From NCBI RefSeq assembly GCF_037975245.1, contig NC_092580.1, positions 28,301,501 to 28,365,500 on the forward strand: a stretch of 64,000 nucleotides of DNA, written 5' to 3'. Position 1 is the stretch's first letter. Each line of letters opens with the position of its first letter. The notes below the pieces were generated by a model, which searched no databases, was not told where the DNA came from, and was given only the letters and a program-made list of their open reading frames with translations. Made by a program: the position numbers and the translations under genes. The stretch comes from Apostichopus japonicus (Eukaryota > Echinodermata > Holothuroidea > Aspidochirotida > Stichopodidae). Positions 36,588 through 58,825 of the stretch are shown one piece after another.

Positions 36588-36652
36588 CCAGATGGGGCAT
36601 AAAATGTGGCATAAAATAAAATGGGGCATAAAATAAAATGGGGCATAAAATG
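36588..36652 (+). repeat. Short tandem repeat, unit about 18 bases
   Basis: GGGGCATAAAATAAAAT-type units repeated three to four times (36592-36652). Confidence 0.8.
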
Positions 36653-38209
36653 ATAAACATTACAGTGCCTTAATCTTGTGTCCGTTAAAATTAGTCAGGA
36701 AAACAGTACTTTGAAGATGGTTTGCCAGAGTCAGATTTGCAAGTTTGAAAGCCTACTGTGTTATACAGAACAAGAGGGTCAGTCCGTAGACTTTGGTGGC
36801 GTTGTGAACATCCATTTCGGTCAAAGTTTTTTTGGGGGGGGGGGGGTAGGGTTAGGGTTGGCTGGGTGGAGTTTTGGCTCGGTACTCATCAAATCTCCTC
36901 GGTCATGTTTGCGTCAAGTTTGGTACCCCTCTGCAAGCATATTTGATTTATGGGTAGGGTTTTCAGGTGAACAGGAACCCCTTAAATAGTTTGAAGCCAA
37001 AATGATTCTTTTTAAACCTTGAAGGTTTCTTCTCTTCAAGACGTGAGTCTCTTGGGCAATAAACTACTTGACAATGAGCATTTCTTTCTGAGTCTACTCA
37101 AGTAGTGAAATGCTTCATGCTGCATCCACCTTTACATTGTCCTGTATTATGGGAAGGTTTCTACTGTTTTTCTCTTCAAATTATCCAAATTCATCATTTT
37201 GTACAGAGCACCATGCTATTGTTTATATCTGAAAAAAATATTATCCAAGTGTATCCTTCTTTATATTCCATTTTGTATAATTTTTTTTTCAATTTTTTTT
37301 TTTATGAACTGAATTCCATTTTATCATGTTTTATTAGCTACAACATTTTATGTAACCTTGGCAGGACCAAGGTGTAAGTTTTAAGTAGCATTATGAAAAG
37401 AAATGAAAATAGAGAGATTTTGAATTGAATTTATCAATCTTTTGTCCTTCAATATCTCATCTTTTGTTGTCTTATCTAAAGTTTCCTTTCTTTACCAACC
37501 AGAGGCTCAAAGGGGATTATCCTTACAAAGTCCAGTGTTTGGATTGTATACTCCAATCATGTTGCTGATAGAAACCCAGTTGGGACAATGTCTCCTATAT
37601 TGTTCTTTCATGTCCCAGTTCAAAGCATACATACTGACAGTATGAGATACTATGCTTTCTGTTAAACAAAGGCTAGGAACTGTTCAAAGTGGTGAAAGTT
37701 TTACCTCCAGGGTTTGACAAAGTAACCTTTACCAAGCAAAATTAGTGGTAACAAAATCATTCGTCTGGACATAACATTGCTGTGGACTCCATGTTAATTT
37801 CCAGAGCGAAAATGTGTTGTGGTTTGATGACTAGTTTGAATCTTTGAGAAACCTGAAGATTCTCTTCATGAGATTTCATGGTTTACAAGGTTTAGCAGTG
37901 AGACATTTGTTGACCAAAACAGTAATTTTACCTCCACTAGCAGCAGTTGGTTCTCGTACTCACTGCGAAACGTCTACATAGGCCTACTAGTAAGTCACTG
38001 CAAACGGCAATCATATGATAAATCAATATATGGGGCTTCTATAAAAGACCCATGTTAGTATCCCTTCTTGGGGCAGTGTGTTTACCAGGTTGTAAGACTT
38101 CGACCTCATTTAATTGCATATCCACCAAGGCATCATAGATTCATTTATATGGAACTTCCATACACAAAGTAGTAAAAAATTCAACAAGGTTATGACAGAG
38201 TGACCTCAA

Positions 38210-38400
38210 ATTGAAGTTTGCCCTCCACTATAACCAACAAGTTTCCCTTCTTGAAATCTGGTGTTAACAATTAGGTATCTAGCTCACACACACATATCCC
38301 CCCCCCCCCCCCCCCCCGTCATAGTTGTACAAGTTAATGATTGATATTGAAAGAAGAAGACAAAGACAATTTTCTACAGGGTACAGAATAAATATATTGT
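38210..38400. repeat. Dispersed duplication, copy A
   Basis: It shares TGCCCTCCACTATAAC-AACAAG, CTTCTTGAAATCTG-TGTTAACA and TTCTACAGGGTACAGAAT in the same order with 41000-41190. Confidence 0.75.
38298..38317 (+). repeat. Poly(C) tract
   Basis: A run of 20 C after a short (CA)n; the longest C run in the window. Confidence 0.95.
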
Positions 38401-40094
38401 TAAGTAGTATTACTTTTCAGTGTATTGTGTACATGTACATGAAAATAATATTAAAAAAAAAAAACACAGTAAATAAGAATAGAGTGTTGAAAGAAACTAC
38501 AGGGTAAGGCTACAAGTTTAGTACATTGAGACTATTGCATCTGAATGAAGCTGATTATTTTTGTAGCGAAACTGACCATCAAATACACCTGAAAAAACCA
38601 AAAGGAATAGTTTGTTGCATATATAATAATCAAATGACCTTAAAAAATTGCCTTGTGTTTTTAAATTTTCCAAACAGAAATGACACACAAGATGTACCAC
38701 AGGTTCATGGCCAAAGTAACCACCCAAGAATAATTTCCATATAACAATCTGGAATGATGTTATGAACTTATCAAAACTGATAAACAGCTTTCTTTACCTC
38801 ATTGCAATATTAATATCATAGTCAACTGTCATAATATCTCAAGTCAATTTGGTGGAAAATGAGTAGAATAAGTAGAATAATAAGACTATGAAATTCAAAC
38901 CAACTGCTTTGAGAAGACATGTCTTTGACAGGTTAGTGTCTTATTTTGGATGGAGTCTTTTACAGTTAAACGATTGCATCATGTCCTTGGATAAAGCAAT
39001 TGCACTAAATTATATCAACTGCATTTAAAACAATACCCTCTTTTCAAATATGATCATTTAAAGTGCTTTTAGAATGTCATAATTTATGATATCAAAAGAC
39101 GAAGATCACATAAACGACTCTTGAATGTAATATGATGAAACAGGCAAACACTTCCCATTGACAAATTAACAAAACAAAACATTTGCCTTAACTTCCAATT
39201 AAACTTAAACAGTGTGAAAGCGTAAACAATCCATTAAATTAACATTATTTATTCCCTTTCTGTTTCTAACCTAAAAAAGATCTCTCTCCTTCCAATTATT
39301 AATCAAACCAAAATGGTATCAATGTCTCATTAATGTGTTCCCTATATTGTTTCAAATTTTCACTATCCTTTTATAATATTACTTAACACTGATCTTTTTC
39401 TCAGGACATGATGACACAACCTCACATTAGAAATAGAAAACTAGTTCTGCTTTTCCTGTTGCCCGAAAAAAAAAAGATCAACTAAACTTGAAACAAGGGT
39501 TTCTGTAACAGGATTTACCAGGATTTGTGACTTACATATTAGTTTCAAAGTAACTTCGCAATTCCCATTTGACAAAACTATGAATCTATTTATTCATCAA
39601 ACTTGGAAAGGTAAAATTTTCTATCTAAAATTATTCTTTAACTAAAGGATTCGACTTTGTGACCAATACTAAACTAAATTTGTCATCCACCTCAAAAAAA
39701 AAAATGTCTAAAGATATTCTTTTTATTATTCTTGATTGAATATTTTATATTATTTAACCAGTTTTAAGCATTGATATAAATATACAAATTTCAGGAAGAA
39801 AAGAAAAACCAAACCAATGCTAACCATCATTACAAAACATAATACACACACCACAAAATATATTAACAATTGCTACAGTATTTGTACTGCTACATCAAGA
39901 TTAAAAAAAAGGTAAAAAGCTATCAAAATGAAACCTGGAGCAAAGTCCATTGAAGACAAAAATTTTGCACATTGAGTTTCAGAAATATTAAGTGTATTTT
40001 CTTTCTGTTGTCCATGAACTGCTGGCAAAATAGTTATATTCTTGTAGTATTAAAGCTGTATTATGTAACTTTGCATCCATCTGTCCTAGACATC

Positions 40095-40315
40095 TCCTAC
40101 TTACAAAGGTTAAACTTCTTCATATGGATTTGCTTTAACAATTTGTCCAATAAATCATGGGTTCATAAATGATCTTTCAGACAAAAAGGATGGCTTTCAT
40201 ATTTTCTTACTTATCAACGGGTTAACTTCTTCATATGGATTTGTTTTCAAACTTTGCCAAATATATCATGAGTTCATTAAGTGTTCTTTCAGACAAAAAG
40301 GAAGGCCTTATTTCT
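40095..40315 (+). repeat. Two-copy tandem duplication, about 110-base unit
   Basis: Both units share AACTTCTTCATATGGATTTG, then AAATCATG/ATATCATG-GTTCAT and CTTTCAGACAAAAAGGA-GGC, about 110 bases apart. They are moderately diverged. Confidence 0.75.
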
Positions 40316-40999
40316 CTCTTATCGAGCTGATTCTTGAGCACTTAATGGCATGTGGACTAGACTAGGTAGTCCAGCCACTTTGATTGTTGCTCATTTCTTA
40401 CATTTGATAGGTTATTTCTCAACTGATAAACAATATATAAAATTGGGCACTCCCAGTACTGCTTAGAATGATATACTATAATATCAAAAGAATTATTTTC
40501 ATTTATTTGGATTGGTATCACTATTTAATCATCCATCTATCTATCTAGGAAACCTATTCCAAGGAACATGAAACTGTTAAGATGCAGCATGTTACTTTAT
40601 GAGTTCTCCATACTAATTACTGTTATTTACATTTTACTGTAAGAGTTTGCCACTGCTAATTGCTGGTATTTACTATTATTATGTTAATTTTTTAAGCTGC
40701 AATTTTGTAAGCGTGGCGCACAATCAAGTTACGGTCAAGTAACCTTATAGAATGGTATAAATTAAGTTTCCAAGGAGTGGCTCGCTCTCTTCTCAGAGTG
40801 GCAAAGAAATTTAATGAATCAAATTAAAAGCAACACACGATATTTGACTAGGATTCTGGTCAGTGTTTTGTAAGAAATGAGCCATCCCTTTTCAAAAATG
40901 AAATGAATTTGAAAGTGGGTAAAAGTTTTCCATTCTGAGTTTGACACAGTGTTCTTTGCCAGTAAAGTTTGAGGTAACAAATTCATCTCAAATCTCAAA

Positions 41000-41190
41000 T
41001 TGAGTTTTGCCCTCCACTATAACTAACAAGTTTTCCTTCTTGAAATCTGATGTTAACAATCAGGTGTCTTGCTCACACAAACACACCCTGTAATAATTCC
41101 ACAAATTCATGATTGGTATTGAAACTAAAAATCAAAGAAAAATAACAAACGTGAATTTCTACAGGGTACAGAATCAAAATTGTTATCGCT
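41000..41190. repeat. Dispersed duplication, copy B
   Basis: Diverged copy of 38210-38400, ending next to the NAPE-PLD stop codon. It is therefore probably part of that gene's 3' UTR. Confidence 0.75.
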
Positions 41191-41192
41191 AT

Positions 41193-41318
41193 TTAATCAA
41201 TAGTTGACTCATTATAGAATATTTTGGCCTCACCATGCCTCAATGTTATGAAGGCATCCTCCTTCATCTCCTGTGTCTTTAGTGCTTGCTTCAGCCTTAG
41301 TGGAGGGTCCAAGTAATG
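41193..41318 (-). CDS. NAPEPLD: NAPE-PLD coding exon 4
   Basis: Acceptor tttgtcctcag, then HYLDPPLRLKQALKTQEMKE, DAFITLRHGEAKIFYNESTI, D and TAA. It matches the family end NEHYLEPPVKL-EAL...HGE. ATTAAA overlaps the stop region, and no clear downstream AATAAA was settled on. Confidence 0.95.
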   Translation of the reverse strand, partial: HYLDPPLRLKQALKTQEMKEDAFITLRHGEAKIFYNESTID

Positions 41319-44300
41319 CTGAGGACAAAGAATATGATAAAACCCTTTAATATGATGAAACATAAACAATAGCATGTAACAGCTTATAGCAAAAACAACA
41401 ACAGCTGGATGTAGCTGTTACAGCTCCTGGAGATTGATTGTTGATTGATTGTAACCTATTTTGATTGGCTTAGCCCTCCCCAACTCCAGGAAATCAATCA
41501 CTGATCTGCAGGTGATCTGTGATGTCACCATGGAAGAGGTTCTTAAAAGGCTTTACTTTCCTTTTATTAAAATCTTCATGCTGATTTATCCTTGATATAT
41601 GATACATTTGGAAAGTTTGCTTAGTCCTTAAATATTCTCTGTATTTAGAATATAATCAAACTACAACTGCATCGAAGAAATGCTATTTCCCTCTGTGGGT
41701 AAATGATATAAATATTATGAAAGGCAAAAACATTTTTAGCTCAATTGCCATGTTGACATCATTTACTTGTCTGTTGCCAGAAACATTCACAAAGTAGGTC
41801 TATACAGTCCAAATTTGAAAACTTCATAAACTTAACCATACAAAATGTTATGAAGATCTGGTTTTTGCATACAGATGAAGCAACATTTCCAGCAATGTTG
41901 CTATTTAAAGCAACCACCTTCAGCCGCTGGACTTTGTTTAAATGTCTCTTCAAGCGGACTATTATCATTCTTATCTCCAAAATCAATCTAAACCTTGGAG
42001 GGAGCATGAAACAAATTCTACTTCTTATTATTACAAAGTACAGAATCCATGGCTCACCTCATTGGTAAGTATGAAGGTCCCCCAGTGTATTCCTATGGAT
42101 GACCTAGACTTTACGTCCTTATGGATCTGGACGGCTTCATCTGGGTCCACATGCTGACAGTACAAACAATCCCTGCAAAATAAACAAATATTTTCAAAAT
42201 TGGAGGGGAAAAAAAGAATTTTATACTGATAATGGATAGAACACCAGGTATGTTGGCTTGCCTGGGACGCCAGGAACTTCACAACACTCCTCAGTCGCAT
42301 ATACACCTTTAATGTGCAGCATAGAGCTAATACAAACCCATCTAGTTGCATTTGCATTGCCACCACTAACATATTGTAGGGATTTTAGCACTTTGTGTCA
42401 GAGCAAAAGTTTGAAACACAAGAAACAGCGGTACTTTTAAATTTAACATTTCTTCCTAACAGGCATAACCAGTGTATGTCTTTCAGTCTAATAGTTTTAT
42501 TACAGTTTGGGACTGACGTCTAAATATAAACTAGCAGGAATGGACTTGCTAATGCATTTGACTACAGCTCTCTGTGTGAGAAGACATCATAACATAGGAG
42601 TCTAACTGACTTCTAACATTATTCAAACAGCTAATTGGAAGAGCAGTGCCATGGGATTTATAATATCAGAGATAAATAACAACAAGCTACTTTAAGTTCC
42701 ATGTATGTCGGTAGACCACATTATAATACAAATGGTGTATTAAGTACTTTAAATGTGGATACAAACTACAAATAGAGCAGCTATAACATACTGCTAGATG
42801 ACAATAATGACCCCCCAAAAACACATCACTTTGCAGGACTCTCATCCAGACCATGCAAGAGGCAAGGCTATTTCCTGCTTGATAGGATGATCCCTTTGTC
42901 ATAGAACTACCGTAGTACAACAAACCTTCAACTTTCCATCTTTTCTATAAAGGCATTGAAGAATTTCTATGTAGCTTGAAAACACTAACATTACACTGTA
43001 CACATTACAAGTGCTAAAAACTCATCTTTGGCATTTATGATAATGTTGCCAGTTTTGCTACTTTTTTTTATCTCTTCTACTGTGTAAAGCACAAACGTAG
43101 AACAGCTGAGGACACATTCATGACATATTGATTACCAATGTTATGATATTACAAAAGATAAATTAAGCATCTGGCAACCTTGGTAGATATGCTCCTATGG
43201 GTATTGCTGCCGCTGTGAATGGTCCGTACGTCTCTCCGATCTCCTTGAATACAGAGCAATAACCTGTATCGCCTCCGAAGAAAAAGTTATGCGATGGACC
43301 TTTGATGACCCAAGACGACCAGAGAGTCTTGCATCTGTCAAACAGACCTCGGTTGCTCCAATGCTGGCCGGGTGTGCACGCGAAAGTGATGTCATTACCG
43401 TTCACAGAGAGTTTCGATTCCTCCCACCATGTCATCGCTTGGACATTTTTACAGCCAATATTGTCGAACCAGCTTTGATTACCCTTGGGCACGAACCACT
43501 TCAGATTATCACCAAATCGCCCGTTGAGATCTCTCACGCTGCTTTGGTCCAGATGGTCGTAGTGATTGTGGCTAATCACGACAGCGTCTATCTTAGGGAG
43601 CAGATCCACTGTGATGGGGCTAGGCCGATACCTCTTGGGACCAAACTTGCTATAAAGACCACATCGGTCACTGAATACTGGGTCTGTGAGGACCGAGATG
43701 CCGTCAAACTGTACCAGAGTTGAAGCGTGGCCGATCCAGAGAATCCGCACACCAGTGGAAGGAGGTGTCTTCAACTCCTCATGATTGATTTCCATTATTG
43801 GTAAGCTAGTATTCAAGATCTGGAAAATAAAAGAATCACCATTTGGGTTTTTTTTGCAGACAGGAAAACAGTAATGAAATATTGCTGTTAGAAGGTAAAA
43901 GACATCAGGCCTGGTAAAAGAACTATGTAGTTAAACCATGACAAAGAAAGTTGTTTCATCATCAATGAAAGTGCAGGTCCAAATCCCATTTTGCAATTCA
44001 ATAATCAAAAATACCATATCAAGTATCTAGCATAGATCCAGCTCAAGAAAAAGATCTTGAGAATCTGAACCTTGGTGGCATACAAATCTATAATGAGGAC
44101 TGATTTATTCCTTTTCATTCATTACTTGGATGCAGAAATTACCATCCAAGCACCAAAAAGAGTACCAATAATAAGCAAAGTTTATACTTTCCACTTGCTA
44201 AAATTTGTTATCCAACAGGACTACTAAATTGCTAACCTGAAGGATTTCTGCCCTGGCAGTCACCTTTGGCTACACTTGTTTGCTTTTACTAACAATAGTA

Positions 44301-44987
44301 CTACACTCTGAAGTCCTACATTATTTGTGGAGAGCAATATTTCTTTACTTGCTTTTTAAGTGAGTGGATGGGGCAGAGGATCGGGGTTGAGGAAGGGGTA
44401 AAGGAAGCACAGTGATAGAAACATGGTTCGTAATTTGATTTTGTGCATTAACCTTAAATTATTTCAATTTCAAAGAAACCCCTGGTTCCATGGGATGCAA
44501 TGTACTGTGGTCTGGTCTGGTCCCATGGGATGCAATGTACTGTGGATTTTGACAGGCACCCCAACAAAGAAATGGTGACAAAGAGATCCCATACCAACAA
44601 CGGACTGCAGCACAGACTTTGTACTGTGTACATAACATAACCCTTAGATCTGTGGTTTCCTCAAATCACATTCTAGCCAACATTTCCTTAGCTCATTTCT
44701 GGTATTAAACTTCGCTGATGAAATAAACAGATCTCTTACACAGACTATGGTAGATAAAAACTTGTCGGTTTTCTAGTTGGTTGATTTTCAAAATAGAGTA
44801 TTTTCAATTTTTTTTGGTAATTTCTGTTACTTACTCTCTCTGAAGGAATGCTGCTGTTGTTTTTGTCAAGGAGAAACCATCTCAGCATCTTGGAGACTGG
44901 CGGCCATATCCATGTGTCCCAGGGATTTTCATATCTGCCATTTTCAAAGCGTGGTTTAGTAAGATGCAATGCTTTTGTTTCTTCCAT
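41193..44987 (-). CDS. NAPEPLD: N-acyl-phosphatidylethanolamine phospholipase D
   Basis: Zinc metallo-beta-lactamase-fold enzyme that hydrolyses membrane N-acyl-phosphatidylethanolamines to N-acylethanolamines (anandamide and relatives) and phosphatidic acid. Coding exons in gene order: 44835-44987, 43179-43819, 42058-42172, 41193-41318, totalling 344 codons plus stop in consistent phase. Conserved features: ENGRYENPWDTW near the start, WIGHAST at about 79-85, LTDPVFS at about 95-101, and the metal motif HNHYDH at residues 135-140. Further ligands are QHW (His204), GGDTGY (Asp235) and IHWGTF (His294). IPIGAYLPR and HVDPDEAVQIHKDV are also family signatures. Human NAPE-PLD is 393 residues. The shortfall is mostly in the variable N-terminus, and the start Met has an in-frame TAG upstream. 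The gene is head-to-head with PMPCB. Membrane association is inferred from the family. Confidence 0.96.
42058..42172 (-). CDS. NAPEPLD: NAPE-PLD coding exon 3
   Basis: Acceptor ttttgcag, donor GAG|gtgagc. One base completes Arg265, followed by 38 codons DCLYCQHVDPDEAVQIHKDV then KSRSSIGIHWGTFILTNE. It holds the last metal ligand (His294, in IHWGTF). Confidence 0.95.
42173..43178. other. NAPE-PLD intron
   Basis: About 1 kb, AT-rich, no gene or notable repeat. It begins (gene sense) with a weak donor, AAG|gttgcc. Read-through would give LPDA and a stop, losing His294. Confidence 0.8.
43179..43819 (-). CDS. NAPEPLD: NAPE-PLD coding exon 2 (catalytic core)
   Basis: Acceptor ttattttccag, donor AAG|gttgcc (a GT donor with an unusual downstream sequence, but the phase and the alignment to the family both require it). 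It encodes residues 52-264 and two bases of 265. It carries HNHYDHLD, WFVPKGNQSW, TPGQHWSNRG, FFFGGDTGYC and AAIPIGAYLP. Confidence 0.96.
43820..44834. other. NAPE-PLD intron
   Basis: About 1 kb. It includes a two-copy 35-base tandem at about 44488-44545 built on CCATGGGATGCAATGTACTG. No gene seen. Confidence 0.8.
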
Positions 44988-45043
44988 TGTATGGTATGAA
45001 GTTAATGTGTCGAACTACATCCAAAGTGCTTTTATCATTAATA
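44835..45043 (-). CDS. NAPEPLD: NAPE-PLD coding exon 1 with short 5' UTR
   Basis: Coding part 44835-44987: MEETKALHLTKPRFENGRYE, NPWDTWIWPPVSKMLRWFLL, DKNNSSIPSER; donor AGA|gtaagt. Bases 44988-45043 are 5' UTR after a strong acceptor, tttttcttgcag. An in-frame TAG in this UTR supports the chosen ATG. At least one further upstream non-coding exon is implied. Confidence 0.9.
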
Positions 45044-45796
45044 CTGCAAGAAAAAGTAAAAGTGGATATCAAATTTGCCAAGGTTAGACACTAGTTAGAA
45101 ATTTCTAGGCCTAGATTCAGCCGAACTTACAGAAAGTTACTTGCAACCAGTTTGATCATAAGATCTCATGGTTACAACAATCAAATGCTTCATGGCATAA
45201 TGGCATTTGTGAATGCATAGAATGTTTATCACTTCAAAAACGTGAAGATTTAATCTTTAGGATAGTCATTTCGCTCTCCCTCAAATGCAGGACAAGCATT
45301 GGAAACTGATAGTTAATGTAAGATAGTTAGGAACAATAGTTACTGTTGTTGCTGTGTTAAGTCTGGTAGTGTTATTGTAATTTTAACAACACATGTAGTT
45401 AAAAGTATTACATAATGTTGTCTAAGTTGTGTACTATATGTATCTCCTTATACCATACCAGCCTAATCTCCCACTCCTGTCATACTACTAGCTCTGAACC
45501 CAGCCATGTTGACCCTATCCTTTATCAACCACATTACATTAGTTCCATGCAAACAGGTGGGGAACATTGAAATAAAGAGACTTCATTAAGGCTAGATGTT
45601 AATATGTTAATCAAACTTCTTGGCACAGGATTATGACATGTCTATAATTGCTTCATAGAAAACTGGTCGATGGCAGACCTTGCAAAGTATAGCGCCAATG
45701 GCTACATAAAATGAATGCAGAATTGCAAATGCTACGGTTTCAGTGAAAGAAGTTAAGGAGTATCCCTATGGCCAAATCAGCCACTAAACATGGCTA

Positions 45797-46455
45797 AGGA
45801 TAATCCGGGTGTTGCTAAAACGAATGACAATTGCGTTACACATAACGAATGACAATATGTTGTACACACTAAAAAAATGCGTTGACTAAAACGAATGACA
45901 ATAATGACAGCACAGACATTTGCTTCAACCGGATATCACAGTTCAGACTTCGTGGGTATCTAGATCTAGTAAAGAACGGACAAGATAAAAACGCACCTTA
46001 TAGTAAGCGAAGTTGTAAGTCTGATTTTAAAAAGTAAATTTAACGTCATTTTCCGATATTAATTGTTAGAAACTAACAATACTATAATCTTGAATAGGCT
46101 TCAGTTATCTTTCTATATAAATCTACAGAGGCAAAAAGCACAGCACTCAAGCGCATTCTCACACAAAAATCTTTCCCTGTGGTGTCTATCCCTAATTAAC
46201 ACCCAAACCCTACAACCACGTAACATGCGATTTTCCTCAAATCATTTTTGCGCAGAAAACCAATAACCGCATTTACTCCACTCTGTTAATCATTATATCT
46301 CCACTCAACACTGTCCTTCGTTGTCCTTCGTTGTCCTTCGTTGTCATTCGTTGTCATTCGCTGTCATTCGCTGTCATTCGCAAATGATAATTTGCCCTGT
46401 ACAAAGTCAATTGTCATTCGCTGTCATTCATTTTAGTTTGTCCCGGATAATCCTG
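45797..46455. mobile_element. Non-autonomous element with GGATAATCCGGG-type inverted ends
   Basis: The left end reads AGGATAATCCGGG, then GTTGCTAAAACGAATGACAA. The right end read backwards is CAGGATTATCCGGG, then ACAAACTAAAATGAATGACA. Both subterminal regions are loaded with GAATGACA units. TA dinucleotides flank both ends, suggesting a TA target as in Tc1/mariner-like MITEs, but the exact boundaries are uncertain by a base or two. No coding capacity. Confidence 0.65.
46312..46381 (+). repeat. Decamer tandem array TTGTCATTCG
   Basis: Seven tandem ten-base units drift from TGTCCTTCGT to TGTCATTCGT to TGTCATTCGC inside the element at 45797-46455. The same motif in reverse complement is scattered in the left arm. 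Confidence 0.85.
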
Positions 46456-46478
46456 TATAAAGGTTCAATTTTACTTAC

Positions 46479-46643
46479 ATCAGGGCATACTAATTTACAG
46501 CTGCCTTTGGCTAGGTTTGTGATAAGACCTGCAATTTCAGAAGCCTGGGCTTTATCAATGCAACACACTTCAAATCCACACGGAATTAAAATCTCTCTCC
46601 AACCATTTTTCGAATATATGGAAACGTCAATATATGAAAGCAT
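46479..46643 (-). CDS. Unassigned candidate exon (55 codons), possible NAPE-PLD upstream exon
   Basis: The frame MLSYIDVSIYSKNGWREILI, PCGFEVCCIDKAQASEIAGL, ITNLAKGSCKLVCPD ends at a consensus donor, GAT|gtaagt. If spliced to the NAPE-PLD 5' UTR acceptor at 45043, it reads one more residue and then stops. It would then be an upstream frame in the 5' UTR rather than an N-terminal extension. No homology recognised. It could also be the remains of a repeat or an unrelated exon. Confidence 0.3.
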
Positions 46644-47130
46644 ATATGTATAATGAAATATATGAACATGTATATATCAAACCGTCAATCACATCTTTTT
46701 TGCTGACTCACAGCCGGGTCTTTTTTTTCCTCGGTGTTTACCCAATATTGTTGTTATTTTAATGGTCGCAGTCAGCTGATCTGCTGAACATTATGCAATA
46801 TAAAATGTTTTAAAAGGAATACTGCAAAATCAAAACGTACATGACATAAATTGGTAGATAATGCTAACAAAGATTCCAGAATATTTGATGCTAGTTATGT
46901 AAATCTAACTAGTACTTAATAAATATGAAATATTTTTAAAGTAAGTCATTGTGGATATCCATGTCGAAGTTTTTTTGCAAAACTAAATTCAGAAAATGAA
47001 CGGCCACTGTATTGTCGATTTCTGTTACTGGATTGCTCATTTAAATCATCACATTGATTACTGTGTGACCACTTAGCGCGTAGACATTATTCCTAAATTT
47101 ATAGGCTAGATTATTCTTCTGCACATCAAA
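46644..47130. promoter_or_regulatory. Shared upstream region of NAPE-PLD and PMPCB
   Basis: This region lies between the divergent 5' ends, with the two start codons about 2.1 kb apart. It is AT-rich, with no CpG island or TATA box I would defend. The PMPCB start has a favourable context, CATCAAAATGG. Confidence 0.4.
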
Positions 47131-57885
<10,755 letters not shown>

Positions 57886-58825
57886 CTTCATGTTAATATA
57901 GTTCTGTAACGAGAATTTATGAGAGATTTATCCCATGTTTGCTTTTGTGGCAATTGTTACGGCTTGAAGAGACCACCTACAAGATAGATGTGTTTGTCAT
58001 CTTGAATGCTGGATTTGAAGGAATGGAGGAATCTTGATAGTAACTTAATTTTCAACACTGGACAGGATGACAAAGAGTTCTTCCAAACTTGCAATGCAAA
58101 ATGTTACTCACATGTGAAGAATATTTCAGTTGCCTCAGATTTGTACCATTTTGATGAAGGATTGGTAACTAAGGCACTGTGAGGATTCAATTGTATCACT
58201 CCTTGTGAATCGCATCTGTTTGGTTCAATATGCCTAAATCAATTGTAATATCAATTAATACAAGATTGCTACTAGTTTGACCTCATACTATGTGATTGAA
58301 GCAACCATTCCATTTCAGGAATGTTTAATGATCAAATGTATCTTGACATACGATGCAAACAAACTTTTTGTTTGTGAGTGAGTGTAATTTGTGTCAACTT
58401 GTTTCTTTGGGAAGCAGAGAGGAGGAAGGGTTAAAATATGAGCAGGAAATTCACCAATATTTTAAATGTTTAATATTGAATTCTTTATGGTACCTAAAGT
58501 GTTGTCTTACATGCTGTCCATTTTATGATCAAAGAAAAAAAGCATGTTTTCATTGAAAATATTATTAAGTTGGGGAGTTGTCTACCTCCATCACACACCC
58601 TGTCTTATTGCCCATCAGTATGAAGGAAGTAAATTAAGAAGAGATTGTAATAACTGTTTGCATTTAGGTTTCTAAGTTTCTAAAGTTTCTAAGTTTCTAA
58701 AAGCCAACTGTCATCCATGTTCAATGTTTGAATTACACATTGCTTTACAAGGTGTAGTAGGAGCCAGTTTGAAAAAAAGACTTTTTGTGGTCTATGTGTG
58801 TTGAAATAAATATGAGAAAGAGACT
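57886..58825 (+). other. PMPCB: PMPCB 3' UTR (approximate)
   Basis: It runs from the stop to just past the AATAAA at 58805. It includes a run of TTTCTAAG repeats at about 58667-58700. No gene signals. Confidence 0.6.
58805..58810 (+). terminator. Poly(A) signal AATAAA for PMPCB
   Basis: Canonical hexamer, followed within 25 bases by a GTTGTTTTTGTTGTTG-rich stretch, a classic downstream GU/U element. Confidence 0.75.

Larger units (their letters stand above)
34126..41192. other. Intergenic between FRMD4 and NAPE-PLD
   Basis: About 7 kb without a recognisable gene. It contains poly(G) tracts near 34588-34600 and 36831-36846, an ATAAAATAAAATGGGGC-type tandem repeat at 36588-36652, poly(C) at 38298-38317, a duplicated segment (38210-38400 and 41000-41190) and a two-copy tandem at about 40095-40315. 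The 3' UTR of minus-strand NAPE-PLD must occupy the right-hand end. Confidence 0.7.
45044..46478. other. 5' intron of NAPE-PLD with a MITE
   Basis: It lies between the NAPE-PLD 5' UTR acceptor and a donor at 46478. It includes the element at 45797-46455. Nothing else recognised. Confidence 0.55.

Noticed and set aside
43289-43723. 144-codon plus-strand frame opposite NAPE-PLD
   Set aside because: Antisense shadow of the catalytic exon; no recognisable domain.
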